Assembly (NCBI GenBank): GCA_003931895.1
Contig: RRZV01000070.1
Location: forward strand, 62,001 to 126,000
Direction of reading: 5' to 3'
Source of the DNA: Mesohalobacter salilacus
GTDB lineage: Bacteria > Bacteroidota > Bacteroidia > Flavobacteriales > Flavobacteriaceae
Length of the DNA stretch: 64,000 nt
The position numbers and the translations under genes were made by a program. The notes under the pieces were generated by a model. That model was not told where the DNA came from and did no database searches. It saw only the letters and a program-made list of their open reading frames with translations. Shown here one piece after another: positions 53,102-62,961 of the stretch (the first letter of the stretch is position 1; every line of letters starts with the position of its first letter).

Positions 53102-56074
53102 ATGAGAAATTTATTCTATTTATTACTCTTTTTATTCAATATAAGTCTTTTTGCTCAAGAGTATTTTCCTGATAATGAAGGCGTAAAACAAAAAACAGAC
53201 ATTCCTTATGTCTTTACCAATGCCACAATTGTTGATGGATACGACAATGTGATTAAGGCTGGTCAATTGATGATTAAAGCCGATAAAATTGTAGCAGTCG
53301 GGAAAAACATCAATATTCCCAAAGATGCTGTTGTAATCGATTTAGATGGAAAATACATTTATCCCTCGTTTGTAGAATTATTTTCAGATTTTGGAATTAA
53401 AAAGTTTAACAGGCCTTCATCTAACGGTCAACCGCAATATGGACCGTCTCGAAAAGGTTATTACTGGAATGACCATATTAGACCTGAACAAAATCTGACT
53501 CAGCATTTCAAATTTGACGAGAAAACAGCAAAACAAATGAGAGATGCTGGTTACGGTCTCGTTAATACGCACGTAAATGATGGAATTATAAGAGGCACAA
53601 GTAGTTTAATTGCTTTAAGCGAAGATGAGGACATTACCAAAACTTTAGTGGCAGAACAAACCGCTCAAGTGTTTAGCTTTGACCGAAGCAATCAAACACG
53701 TCAAAGTTATCCCACTTCAATTATGGGAAAAATGGCCCTCCTACGTCAAGTTTATAATGATGCGAAATGGTATCAAACAGGAAATGCCAAAAACAAGGAT
53801 TTATCACTTGAAGCTTTTAATCAACAACAAAACATTCCGCAAATATTTCATACAGACGACTATCTCGATGCCTTGAGAGCAGATCAAGTTGGCGATGAGT
53901 TTGGCGTGCAATATACCATTATCGGAAGCGGAGATGAATACAAGAGAATTATTGAAATTAAACAAACCAACGCCCAATTCATTTTGCCTTTAAATTTCCC
54001 AAAAGCTTATGATGTAGAAAATCCATACCTCACACAATATTTATCGCTGTCTGATATGAAAGAATGGCATCACGCGCCATTTATTTTTAAATTATTTGAA
54101 GACAATGAGATTCCTTTTGCTATCACTTCCAATGGCTTAAAATCACCTGATCAATTATTGAAACATCTTAAAACGGCTATTGATAAGGGATTATCAAAAG
54201 AAAAAGCTTTAGCCGCCCTAACTCAAAAGCCTGCAGAAATTTTAAAATTGTCTGATCAAGTTGGACATTTAAAACCTGGGGCTTATGCCAATTTCTTAAT
54301 CACATCAAAAGATCTTTTTGAAGACAATATGACCATTTATCAAAATTGGGTCATGGGTCGAAAACACGAATTGGCTGATATGAATCTCAATGATATTTCA
54401 GGTGAATATCAACTGAGTTTTAATAATCAGACTTATGATTTAAAAGTCAAACAAAACAAAGGAAAATATTCTGCTGAATTAACTAAAGACACTTTAAAAT
54501 TTGGCACAAAACTCGATTATAAAGACAATTGGTTTTACTTGACGGTAACCGATAAATCTTCTGAAAATGAGTTCAATAGATTAGCCGCAAGAATAGACCA
54601 ACCCCAATCTAACTTTAGAGGTAAAGTCTTTTTAAACAACGAAGCAACGTCAACCTTTATGGCTAAATATCAAAACAGCACTAAAGACAAAAAAGATGAT
54701 AAATCTCCTGATAAAGACAAAGATAAAGATATGATGTTGCCCGTCTCTTATCCAAATATGTCTTACGGATTCTCTGAAATTTCTTCGGAAACAAAACCCT
54801 TACTTATTAAAAACACCACAGTCATTACTGGCGAAGCTGATGGCACTTTAGAAAATACTGATGTTTTACTTAAAAATGGTAAAATTGATAAAATCGGTCA
54901 AAACCTAAAATCGTCCAGAGCCAAAGTTATTGATGGCAACGGAAAGTTTCTCACCGCTGGCATTGTTGATGAACACTCGCATATTGCGGCAACTTCTGTT
55001 AATGAAGCTGGTCACAACTCTTCAGCCGAAGTCACGATGGAAGACGCAGTCAATCCCGACGATATTAGTATTTATAGAAGTCTGGCAGGTGGTGTAACCA
55101 GCATTCAGCTGCTTCATGGGTCTGCAAATCCTATTGGCGGTCGCTCGGCAATTTTAAAACTGAAATGGGGCGAATCTGCCGATGATATGATTTATGATAA
55201 CTCGCCTAAGTTTATCAAATTTGCTTTGGGTGAAAACGTCAAACAATCTAATTGGGGTAGTCGTTCAAGATTTCCACAAACCCGAATGGGCGTAGAGCAA
55301 GTTTTTATTGATTATTTTTCCAGAGCTAAAGCCTACGGAGAGAAAAAGAATTCTGGCGATCCTTACCGCAAAGATGCAGAAATGGAAACGCTACTCGAAA
55401 TCATCAACAGCGAACGGTTCATTTCTTGTCATTCCTATGTGCAAAGCGAAATCAATATGCTGATGAAAGTTGCCGAACAATTTGATTTTAGAGTTAATAC
55501 GTTTACACATATTCTTGAAGGCTACAAAGTTGCGGATAAAATGGCTGAACACGGCGCTGGCGGATCAACCTTTAGCGATTGGTGGGCTTACAAATACGAA
55601 GTGAATGACGCGATTCCTTACAATGCTGCCATTATGCACAACGAAGGTGTGACGGTAGCTATAAACTCAGATGATGGCGAGATGATTAGACGACTCAATC
55701 AGGAAGCCGCTAAATCGATTAAATACGGTGATATTTCAAAAGAAGATGCTTGGAAATTTGTGACCTTAAACCCTGCTAAGCTTTTGCATATTGACGATAG
55801 AGTAGGGAGTATCAAAGAAGGCAAAGATGCTGATGTAGTGTTGTGGAATGCGCATCCTTTATCGGTCTATGCTAAACCTGAATATACCATTATCGAAGGA
55901 AAAATCTATTTTTCATTAGAAAAAGACAAACAACTACGTCAACAAATAAAAAAAGAACGCAGCCAATTGATTAATATGATGTTGAAAGCTAAAAACAAAG
56001 GCTTAAAAACTCAACCAATCAAAAAAGAAAATAAAGAATTTTTACACTGTGACAGTGAAATCGAATTACATTAA
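53102..56074 (+). CDS. Secreted amidohydrolase with two amidohydrolase-like halves
   Basis: 990 residues. A signal peptide lies at about 1-19. The first half (about 30-445) is amidohydrolase-like (FTNATIVDGYDNVIKAGQ; LSDQVGHLKPGAYANFLI) but lacks a clear HxH motif. A middle beta domain and a charged linker (about 526-544, alternating Lys and Asp) follow. The second half (about 560-950) has the metal motif VDEHSHIAATS near 625, a later SCHSYVQSEINML and NSDDGEM, and ends with GSIKEGKDADVVLWN. Probably an imidazolonepropionase-like enzyme in the periplasm; substrate unknown. The tail ends with the start of the next amidohydrolase gene 11 bases on. Confidence 0.85.
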   Translation: MRNLFYLLLFLFNISLFAQEYFPDNEGVKQKTDIPYVFTNATIVDGYDNVIKAGQLMIKADKIVAVGKNINIPKDAVVIDLDGKYIYPSFVELFSDFGIKKFNRPSSNGQPQYGPSRKGYYWNDHIRPEQNLTQHFKFDEKTAKQMRDAGYGLVNTHVNDGIIRGTSSLIALSEDEDITKTLVAEQTAQVFSFDRSNQTRQSYPTSIMGKMALLRQVYNDAKWYQTGNAKNKDLSLEAFNQQQNIPQIFHTDDYLDALRADQVGDEFGVQYTIIGSGDEYKRIIEIKQTNAQFILPLNFPKAYDVENPYLTQYLSLSDMKEWHHAPFIFKLFEDNEIPFAITSNGLKSPDQLLKHLKTAIDKGLSKEKALAALTQKPAEILKLSDQVGHLKPGAYANFLITSKDLFEDNMTIYQNWVMGRKHELADMNLNDISGEYQLSFNNQTYDLKVKQNKGKYSAELTKDTLKFGTKLDYKDNWFYLTVTDKSSENEFNRLAARIDQPQSNFRGKVFLNNEATSTFMAKYQNSTKDKKDDKSPDKDKDKDMMLPVSYPNMSYGFSEISSETKPLLIKNTTVITGEADGTLENTDVLLKNGKIDKIGQNLKSSRAKVIDGNGKFLTAGIVDEHSHIAATSVNEAGHNSSAEVTMEDAVNPDDISIYRSLAGGVTSIQLLHGSANPIGGRSAILKLKWGESADDMIYDNSPKFIKFALGENVKQSNWGSRSRFPQTRMGVEQVFIDYFSRAKAYGEKKNSGDPYRKDAEMETLLEIINSERFISCHSYVQSEINMLMKVAEQFDFRVNTFTHILEGYKVADKMAEHGAGGSTFSDWWAYKYEVNDAIPYNAAIMHNEGVTVAINSDDGEMIRRLNQEAAKSIKYGDISKEDAWKFVTLNPAKLLHIDDRVGSIKEGKDADVVLWNAHPLSVYAKPEYTIIEGKIYFSLEKDKQLRQQIKKERSQLINMMLKAKNKGLKTQPIKKENKEFLHCDSEIELH

Positions 56075-56084
56075 AATACAGACT

Positions 56085-57383
56085 ATGAAATATTTATTCA
56101 GTTTAATTATAAGTTTTACCATATTAAATCTCAGTGCTCAACAAACGCCAGCACCAGAGCAAAGCCAACCTATTTCGATTGTTGGGGCAACTGCCCATAT
56201 CGGTAATGGTGAGGTTGTAGAAAACGCTATTGTTGTTTTTGAAAGTGGAAAAATTACACAAGTTAGTAAACTTGGTGAAGGTGAACCCAAAGGCAAAATT
56301 ATTCAAGCTGAAGGAAAACACGTTTATCCTGGTTTTATTGCGCCAAATTCTACCTTAGGTTTAGCTGAAATTGATGCGGTAAGAGCCACGAGAGATGAAG
56401 ATGAAATCGGCACATTTTTACCCCATATCAGAAGTGTTATTGCTTATAATGCTGAAAGTAAAATTGTAGAAAGTATGCGACCTAATGGGGTTTTGATGGG
56501 GCAAATCACACCACGTGGCGGAAGAATTTCTGGCACGTCATCCATTGTGCAATTTGATGCTTGGAATTGGGAAGATGCCATAGTCAAAGCAGATGATGGT
56601 ATTCATATGAATTGGCCCAGGAGTTTTAGCCGTTCAGGTAATTGGTATGACCCAGATAGACGTTATGAAATCAATAAAAATTACACTAAACAATTAGACG
56701 AATTACATACTTTTTTTGATAAATCTAAAGCTTATTATCAGTCTGATGATTTTAAAAAAAATACAGTTTACGAAGCAATGAAAGGTTTGTTCAGTGGAGA
56801 TAAAACCCTATTTGTGCACGTTGATGCTGAAAAAGAAATGCTTGATCTTTTAGCTTTTAAGAAGGAATACAATTTAAAGAATATTGTGATTGTTGGTGGA
56901 GCAGAAGCACATCGCGTAGCTAACGAAATTAATGCTGCAAATGTTCCAGTATTATTGCAACGCGTTCACTCTACGCCAAATTTTGAAGGTGATGATTATG
57001 ACTTGCCTTATAAATTGCCCAAACTTTTAAGCGATAAAGGCATTTTGGTCGGTTTAGAAACCAGTGGTCAAATGGAACGAATGAACACTCGAAATTTGCC
57101 GTTTTATGCAGGAACGGCAGTCGCTTACGGTTTAGATAAAAGCAAAGCCTTAAGTATGATTACGCTCAATACAGCAAAAATATTAGGTATTGACGATTTT
57201 ACAGGAAGCTTAGAAGTTGGCAAAGATGCGACCTTGTTTATTTCTCAAGGTGACGCATTAGATATGCAATCAAATAAATTATCTCACGCGTTTATCCAAG
57301 GGCGAAAAATTAGCTTAGAAAGTCATCAAACCGAATTGTATAAACGTTATTCTAATAAGTACGACCATGACATCGACGAATAA
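56085..57383 (+). CDS. Secreted amidohydrolase
   Basis: 432 residues from the ATG at 56085, with a signal peptide (about 1-19, ends LSAQQ). The amidohydrolase frame is present: GATAHIGNGEVVENAIVVF, GKHVYPGFIAPNSTLGLAEI, then GSLEVGKDATLFIS. The usual first HxH appears replaced by APNST, so catalysis is doubtful or differs. It follows the 990-residue amidohydrolase gene, so the pair may act together or form a heteromer. The longer frame from 56049 would lack a clean signal peptide. It overlaps the PspC-like gene by 17 bases. Confidence 0.85.
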   Translation: MKYLFSLIISFTILNLSAQQTPAPEQSQPISIVGATAHIGNGEVVENAIVVFESGKITQVSKLGEGEPKGKIIQAEGKHVYPGFIAPNSTLGLAEIDAVRATRDEDEIGTFLPHIRSVIAYNAESKIVESMRPNGVLMGQITPRGGRISGTSSIVQFDAWNWEDAIVKADDGIHMNWPRSFSRSGNWYDPDRRYEINKNYTKQLDELHTFFDKSKAYYQSDDFKKNTVYEAMKGLFSGDKTLFVHVDAEKEMLDLLAFKKEYNLKNIVIVGGAEAHRVANEINAANVPVLLQRVHSTPNFEGDDYDLPYKLPKLLSDKGILVGLETSGQMERMNTRNLPFYAGTAVAYGLDKSKALSMITLNTAKILGIDDFTGSLEVGKDATLFISQGDALDMQSNKLSHAFIQGRKISLESHQTELYKRYSNKYDHDIDE

Positions 57384-57612
57384 TCAGGCATTTATACACC
57401 GATTGCGATTTTTCTTTGAGCGGCATGGATTTTATGTAAGTTCACGTTTGGCAGACAAATTAGGCATGAAAGCCAAGTCTGTGCGTTTGTTTTTTATTTA
57501 TTCTTCATTTGCCACCTTTGGCTTTGGATTTGTGATATATTTGACCTTAGCATTTTGGCTCAAATTAAAGGACTTAGTTTATACCAAACGCAGTTCTGTT
57601 TTTGATTTGTAG
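57367..57612 (+). CDS. PspC-domain small membrane protein
   Basis: 81 residues. Residues about 12-70 match the PspC domain: RLRFFFERHGFYVSSRLADKLGM, then SVRLFFIYSSFATFGFGFVIYLTLAFWLK with one long hydrophobic segment (about 42-65). Such proteins sense envelope stress in the Psp system, but many flavobacterial copies stand alone. It overlaps the amidohydrolase 3' end by 17 bases and precedes the K+ channel gene by 24 bases. The ATG at 57367 is the only good start. Confidence 0.78.
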   Translation: MTSTNNQAFIHRLRFFFERHGFYVSSRLADKLGMKAKSVRLFFIYSSFATFGFGFVIYLTLAFWLKLKDLVYTKRSSVFDL

Positions 57613-57636
57613 TTAAACTTTTAAGCTAACCTCACT

Positions 57637-58654
57637 ATGAAATCATTAAGATTTAAAATCATACTGGCAATGAGTTTGATGGTAATCATCTTGCTTGCCG
57701 GAGTTGTTGGTTTTAAAATTATAATGGATTTAAATTGGATAGACGCATTTTACATGACTGCTATCACCATTACAACAGTGGGTTATCGAGAAGTGGTTAT
57801 GCCAAATGATGAAGCCAAGGTTTTTATCATTATATTAATATTATCCAGTGTAATCATTTTAGGTTTTGTAGTTTCAGTCGCTACAGAATATTTTATTTCT
57901 TTCAGTTCTTTAAATGACTTACAACTCAAAAGAAAACTCAAAAAAATTAAAAAAATGGAAAATCATACAATTGTCTGTGGTTTTGGAAGAAATGGTCAGC
58001 AGGCTGCACAAAAACTTAGGGAATACCACGAAGAGTTTTTAGTGATAGACAAAAATCAAGACTTATTAGAGCAAAGCGACCTCGAATCTCATCAATATCT
58101 TGCTGGTAATGCTAATGAAGATGAGACTTTGCAGACCGCTGGTATTGATAAAGCCAAAAATCTTATAACCGCTTTACCTAATGATGCAGAAAACCTTTTT
58201 ATCGTATTAAGTGCTCGTTCGTCAGCTCAACAACAAATTAAGAATTATTTCGAGAGCAAGTGAAGAAACCAGTTATAAAAAACTGAAATTAGCGGGTGCA
58301 GACAATGTTATTTTACCCGATAAAATTGGTGGTCAGCACATGGCATCACTTATTGTGAGTCCCGATTTGTTAGAGTTTTGGGATAACTTAAGTTATGGCG
58401 ACAGCAAAAGTGTTAATCTTGAGCAAGTTTCGTTTGAACAATTGTTTGATCATGGTAAAAGTTGTACAATTTTAGAGTTAGACTTAAGACAACGCACTGG
58501 CTGTACAATTATAGGGTTCAAGTCGCCTGATGGCGAATATATTGTCAACCCCAATCCTAAAACCGAACTTAAGCCTAATTCCAAAATTATCGTGATAGGA
58601 AATTCAGAACAGATTAAAACCCTTCAGGATACATATTCTATTCAACATGAATAA
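57637..58654 (+). pseudogene. Frameshifted K+ channel with TrkA-type NAD-binding domain
   Basis: Two overlapping frames make one protein. Frame 1 (57637-58263) has two membrane segments with a pore filter TTVGYREV (46-53), then an RCK/TrkA-N Rossmann fold (VCGFGRNGQQAAQKL). Frame 2 (58211-58654) gives RQLNNKLRIISRASEETSYK and a TrkA-C domain. Homologues read through LFIVLSARQLNNKLRIISRA; here TCGT is doubled at 58215-58222, adding 4 bases after LSAR and shifting the frame. Removing one TCGT restores a protein of about 338 residues. The filter has Arg (GYR) where the usual K+ filter has Gly (GYG). Confidence 0.82.
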
Positions 58655-58744
58655 TAAATTATAGATTTATTTTTAGTTAGATTTATTTTTTTAGATATTG
58701 CGGAAAGTTTAAATTAAAGTCAATAAATCATAAATTTTATAGAT

Positions 58745-60808
58745 ATGTTTAGAGTTTTATTATCAATGTTTGTGTTGGTTTTTTCAATGACGCTATTTAG
58801 TCAAGATTTAGTCATTAAAGAAAAACTCATCAACCCATCAGATGAAATCAATAACGGCTCGATTGAAGTTGATGTTGAAGGCGGAACACCACCTTACCAA
58901 TACAAATGGTCTAACCAAAGCACACCACTATCTTCTAACAAAGCTGTAGGTTTAACAGAGGGTATTTCTTATCATATTAAAGTCACCGATGCTAATGGAA
59001 ATACGGCTGAAAAAGACTTGAAAATAAAAGCGGAATCTATTACTGAAAACTTTAATGGGTTTTTTACACCCGTTGTTGCTGCAATGGGTAGCGTTTTATT
59101 TTGGGATCCTTTTGCTGCTGTAGGAATTTACGACCCTGTAGTTTACACCAGTAAAGACCTAATATTTGCTCCTGAATGGAATGCAGATACAAAAGAAGTA
59201 TTTACTTTAAAAGAATGGTTAGTTGATGCTAAAACGCACGTGAACAAAGGTGATGCCATTGCTATAGTAAATTTGTCAAACACAGGCGATATCAGAGTAA
59301 ACGCTCAGGAAAGCGGTAAAATAAAACATCTTGTTAAAGAGGGCGAAGTCATTTATGACCCCAACAATAAAGAAGATGTCATTCAATCCAATGCTCACGT
59401 TTTTGGTGAAATAAAATACGACAATCCTGTGGCATTAACTTTGCCAAACGGTGATAAACAAACCAAGGGTATTCCATTTATAGTGGTTTGGCTAATTGCG
59501 GGAGCTGCGTTTTTTACTGTAAGAATGGGCTTTATCAATATTAGAGGATTTAAACATTCACTTCAATTGGCAAGAGGAAAATATGATGATCCAGATGCGC
59601 CTGGCCGAATCACACACTTTCAAGCTTTAACGACAGCAGTTTCTGCTACAGTAGGTCTTGGAAACATTGCAGGTGTTGCCATTGCAATTTCTCTTGGTGG
59701 AGCAGGAGCAACATTTTGGATGATTTTAGCAGGTTTACTTGGTATGTCTTCAAAATTTGTAGAATGTACACTTGGGGTTAAATATAGATTTATCAATAAA
59801 GAAGGTCGAATTTTTGGTGGACCAATGAATTATTTGAGATATGGTCTTGAAAAAAGAAACTTAAAAGGTCTTGGAAAAACTTTAGCAATGGTCTTCGCTA
59901 TATTAGCCATTGGTGCTTCTTTTGGAGGTGGTAATATGTTTCAGGCCAACCAATCTTTTAAGGTGTTAGCAGGTCAAATCCCAATGCTTGATGGTAATGG
60001 ATTTTATTTTGGTCTTATTTTAGCGGTATTAGTTGGTATTGTTATTATTGGTGGTATCAGCAGTATTGCAAGAGTAACTGATAAAGTTGTGCCATTTATG
60101 GCGGCAACATATGTCATTGGGGCTTTTGTTGTGATTGGTGTAAATATTGATAATCTTGGCGCAGCTTTCAATGCCATCATTGATGGTGCTTTTTCTGCAA
60201 GTGCTCTTAAAGGTGGATTTATAGGTGTGTTAATTGTTGGTTTTCAACGTGCAGCATTTTCAAATGAAGCAGGTGTAGGTTCAGCCGCTATTGCGCACTC
60301 CGCAGCTAAAACTAATCATCCACCATCCGAAGGTTTTGTAGCTTTGCTTGAGCCATTTATCGATACTGTTGTAGTTTGTACACTTACAGCTTTAGTTTTA
60401 ATTTTTACAGGTATGCACGAAGTTGATGGACTTTCAGGCGTTCAGTTGACTACAGATGCGTTTGGTAGCGTTGTATCTTGGTTTCCTTATGTTTTAGCTG
60501 TTGCCGTATTTTTATTTGCATTTTCAACTATGATTTCTTGGTCTTATTACGGAATGAGAGCCTGGTCTTATGTTTTTGGACGCAGCAAAAGAAATGAATT
60601 GATATATAAAGTTTTCTTTTTAGTTTTTGTCGTTGTTGGTGCGTCAATCAGTTTAGGTGCCGTTTTAGATTTCTCTGATATGATGATTTTAGCAATGTCT
60701 TTTCCAAACATCATTGGTTTATTGATTTTATCGGGTGAAGTCAAAAAAGATCTAAAAGATTATTTAGGTAAATTGAAAAATGGAGAACTCTTTGTTCGTC
60801 AGAAATAA
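58745..60808 (+). CDS. Na+/alanine symporter (AGCS family) with extra periplasmic domains
   Basis: 687 residues, about 200 longer than usual AGCS carriers. Residues 1-20 are a signal peptide; about 22-98 form a SprB-repeat-like beta domain (GSIEVDVEGGTPPYQYKW ... YHIKVTDANGNTAEKD). About 103-135 is the first membrane part (FFTPVVAAMGSVLFWDPF), and about 150-235 is a lipoyl/biotinyl-like domain (VNKGDAIAIVNL, QESGKIKHLVKEGEVI) without the modified Lys. The AGCS core follows: VVWLIAGAAFFTVRMGFINI, TAVSATVGLGNIAGVAIAIS, GVGSAAIAHSAAKTNHP. It imports an amino acid with Na+. It is probably monocistronic or leads to the HhH gene. Confidence 0.88.
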   Translation: MFRVLLSMFVLVFSMTLFSQDLVIKEKLINPSDEINNGSIEVDVEGGTPPYQYKWSNQSTPLSSNKAVGLTEGISYHIKVTDANGNTAEKDLKIKAESITENFNGFFTPVVAAMGSVLFWDPFAAVGIYDPVVYTSKDLIFAPEWNADTKEVFTLKEWLVDAKTHVNKGDAIAIVNLSNTGDIRVNAQESGKIKHLVKEGEVIYDPNNKEDVIQSNAHVFGEIKYDNPVALTLPNGDKQTKGIPFIVVWLIAGAAFFTVRMGFINIRGFKHSLQLARGKYDDPDAPGRITHFQALTTAVSATVGLGNIAGVAIAISLGGAGATFWMILAGLLGMSSKFVECTLGVKYRFINKEGRIFGGPMNYLRYGLEKRNLKGLGKTLAMVFAILAIGASFGGGNMFQANQSFKVLAGQIPMLDGNGFYFGLILAVLVGIVIIGGISSIARVTDKVVPFMAATYVIGAFVVIGVNIDNLGAAFNAIIDGAFSASALKGGFIGVLIVGFQRAAFSNEAGVGSAAIAHSAAKTNHPPSEGFVALLEPFIDTVVVCTLTALVLIFTGMHEVDGLSGVQLTTDAFGSVVSWFPYVLAVAVFLFAFSTMISWSYYGMRAWSYVFGRSKRNELIYKVFFLVFVVVGASISLGAVLDFSDMMILAMSFPNIIGLLILSGEVKKDLKDYLGKLKNGELFVRQK

Positions 60809-60817
60809 GTAGATAAA

Positions 60818-61702
60818 ATGAACTTTAAATCATCCCGTTCGGTTTTGACAAGGTCTCAACAGAACGGGATTTTTTTGTTTGCTGGTTTGATTATTGTCGC
60901 TTTGATTGGATTTTTATATTACCATTATAACTATCCTGAGCTCAAACAATCTTCAATTGGAGTTGACTCGCTGATGCAACATAAAATCGACTCCTTAAAA
61001 CAGCTTAAAGCTAAACAAGAAAAAGCATACACTTACAAAATTTATCCTTTTAATCCTAATTTTTTAAAAGAAGGCAAAGCATACCGTTTGGGTTTATCTG
61101 CTGAAGAGCACGACAGACTAATTGCTTATAGAGATAAAGGACAATGGATTAATTCTACTGAAGATTTTCAACAGGTCACCAAAGTTTCTGATGAGGTTCT
61201 AAACAAGATTTCGCCTTACTTTAAATTTCCAGATTGGGTTGTAGAACAACAACAGGCCAAGAAACGAGAAAAACCTCAAAACGATTTAAGTTACGAACAG
61301 AAACAAGATTTAAATTCAGTAACAGCAGAAGATTTACAGAAAATTAGTGGCGTCGGAGAGGTGCTGTCAAAACGCATTATCACCTATAGAAATAAAATAG
61401 GTAAGTTTAGATCTGATATTCAGCTCAAAGATGTTTGGGGTCTTAAATATGGTGTCATAGATAAAATCACCGCAAAAATGACTGTAAAGTCTAATAGTGA
61501 GCAACCAAAAATTGATATTAACCGAGCTTCATTAATTGAACTGGCTGAAATTCCATACTTTGATTACGAATTGGCAAGAGAAATATTTCAGTTTATAAAA
61601 GTTAATCAAGGTATTGATTCATTTGAAGAATTATCAAAATTACAACAATTTCCCACCTCAAAAATTGATAGAATTAAATTATATTTGGCCATAAATAATT
61701 AA
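60818..61702 (+). CDS. Helix-hairpin-helix protein with one membrane anchor (ComEA-like repeats)
   Basis: 294 residues. A membrane segment lies at about 19-40. Three HhH-type repeats follow: FNPNFLKEGKAYRLGLSAEEHDR, then DLNSVTAEDLQKISGVGEVLSKR (the classic GVGxxxAxR form) near residue 165 and DINRASLIELAEIPYFDYELAR near 239. HhH repeats bind DNA without sequence preference. The anchor and layout resemble ComEA-type proteins, but the family role in Bacteroidota is unsettled, and competence should not be assumed. It is 9 bases after the symporter gene, probably in the same operon. Confidence 0.82.
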   Translation: MNFKSSRSVLTRSQQNGIFLFAGLIIVALIGFLYYHYNYPELKQSSIGVDSLMQHKIDSLKQLKAKQEKAYTYKIYPFNPNFLKEGKAYRLGLSAEEHDRLIAYRDKGQWINSTEDFQQVTKVSDEVLNKISPYFKFPDWVVEQQQAKKREKPQNDLSYEQKQDLNSVTAEDLQKISGVGEVLSKRIITYRNKIGKFRSDIQLKDVWGLKYGVIDKITAKMTVKSNSEQPKIDINRASLIELAEIPYFDYELAREIFQFIKVNQGIDSFEELSKLQQFPTSKIDRIKLYLAINN

Positions 61703-61741
61703 TTCTTATTTTTTGTTAAAATAATTAAGAAAATATCAATT

Positions 61742-62911
61742 ATGAATACAAGTTACTTTTCAGAAGACCATGAATTATTTAGAACAACCCTGAGAGACTT
61801 TCTACAAAAAGAAGTTGTTCCACATGTAGACCAATGGGAAAAAGAAGGAAAAATCGATTCAAGCATTTGGACAAAAATGGGTGAAATGGGTTGTTTTGGT
61901 CTGGCTTATCCTGAAAAATATGGTGGAATGGATTTAGATTTTTTCTACACGACTATTCTACTTGAAGAGTTGCAACGCGTCAATTCTGGTGGATTCGCAG
62001 CAGCAATGTGGGCTCATGCTTACTTAGCGATGACACATCTCAATGCTGAAGGCTCTGATGAACTCAAAGAAAAATATCTGACTGCAAGTATTTCTGGTGA
62101 AAAAGTCGGTTGTCTTTGTATTACCGAACCCTTTGGAGGCTCAGATGTTGCAGGTATGAAAACCACAGCCATAAAAGAAGGTGATGAATATGTTATTAAT
62201 GGTTCAAAAACCTTTATCACCAATGGCGTGTATTCTGATTACCTAATTGTAGCAGCTAAAACAAGTCCTGAACTGAAATCTAAAGGCATGAGTATTTTTC
62301 TTATCGATAGAGAATCACAAGGTATATCAGCGACAAAATTAGATAAACTTGGCTGGAGAGCATCAGATACCGCAGAATTGGCTTTTGATAATGTGAGAAT
62401 TCCGGCCTCAAATCTTATGGGTGAAGAGAACAAAGGTTTCAGCTATATCATGCAACATTTTGCATCTGAACGTTTAATCATGGGAATCAATGCTCACGCA
62501 AGAGCAGAATACGCTATTGAATATGCATTGGGTTACATGAGAGATCGTGAAGCTTTTGGTAAAAAATTGACAGAATTTCAAGCTTTACGTCATAAAATAG
62601 CAGAAATGTCAACTCGCGTCGAGATGTGTAAACATTTTAATTATGCAGTGGCTTCTCGATTAGATAAAGGCGAATATGTGGTTAAAGAAGCCAGTATGTC
62701 TAAACTCGAATCGACCAAAATCGCAGATGAAGTGATTTACGATTGTTTACAATTGCTTGGCGGTTACGGTTATATAGAAGACTATCCGTTAGCCAGAATG
62801 CTCAGAGATTCCAGGTTAGGACCAATCGGTGGTGGAACTTCTGAAATTTTAAAAGAGATTTTAGCCAAGATGATTGTGGATGAAAAGGATTATAAGCCAG
62901 CGACGAAATAA
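61742..62911 (+). CDS. Acyl-CoA dehydrogenase
   Basis: 389 residues with the N, middle and C domains of the family. CITEPFGGSDVAGMKTTA near 128 is the middle-domain FAD/substrate motif; RLIMGINAHARAEYAIEYAL near 249 and LQLLGGYGYIEDYPLARMLR near 339 are C-domain blocks. The catalytic Glu lies in the loop ending GGGTSEIL, near residue 370. It oxidises an acyl-CoA with FAD and passes electrons to ETF. Chain-length preference is not clear; isovaleryl- or long-chain-type are both possible. It stands alone between the HhH gene and xerC. Confidence 0.95.
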   Translation: MNTSYFSEDHELFRTTLRDFLQKEVVPHVDQWEKEGKIDSSIWTKMGEMGCFGLAYPEKYGGMDLDFFYTTILLEELQRVNSGGFAAAMWAHAYLAMTHLNAEGSDELKEKYLTASISGEKVGCLCITEPFGGSDVAGMKTTAIKEGDEYVINGSKTFITNGVYSDYLIVAAKTSPELKSKGMSIFLIDRESQGISATKLDKLGWRASDTAELAFDNVRIPASNLMGEENKGFSYIMQHFASERLIMGINAHARAEYAIEYALGYMRDREAFGKKLTEFQALRHKIAEMSTRVEMCKHFNYAVASRLDKGEYVVKEASMSKLESTKIADEVIYDCLQLLGGYGYIEDYPLARMLRDSRLGPIGGGTSEILKEILAKMIVDEKDYKPATK

Positions 62912-62961
62912 TTCATACCTTTATAATTAAATGCTTGAAAAACACATTTTAGTCTATTTCT

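Noticed and set aside
58211-58654. Second K+ channel frame as a separate gene
   Set aside because: It begins inside the Rossmann domain of the first frame and has no promoter or complete domain of its own; it is the displaced 3' half of one gene.
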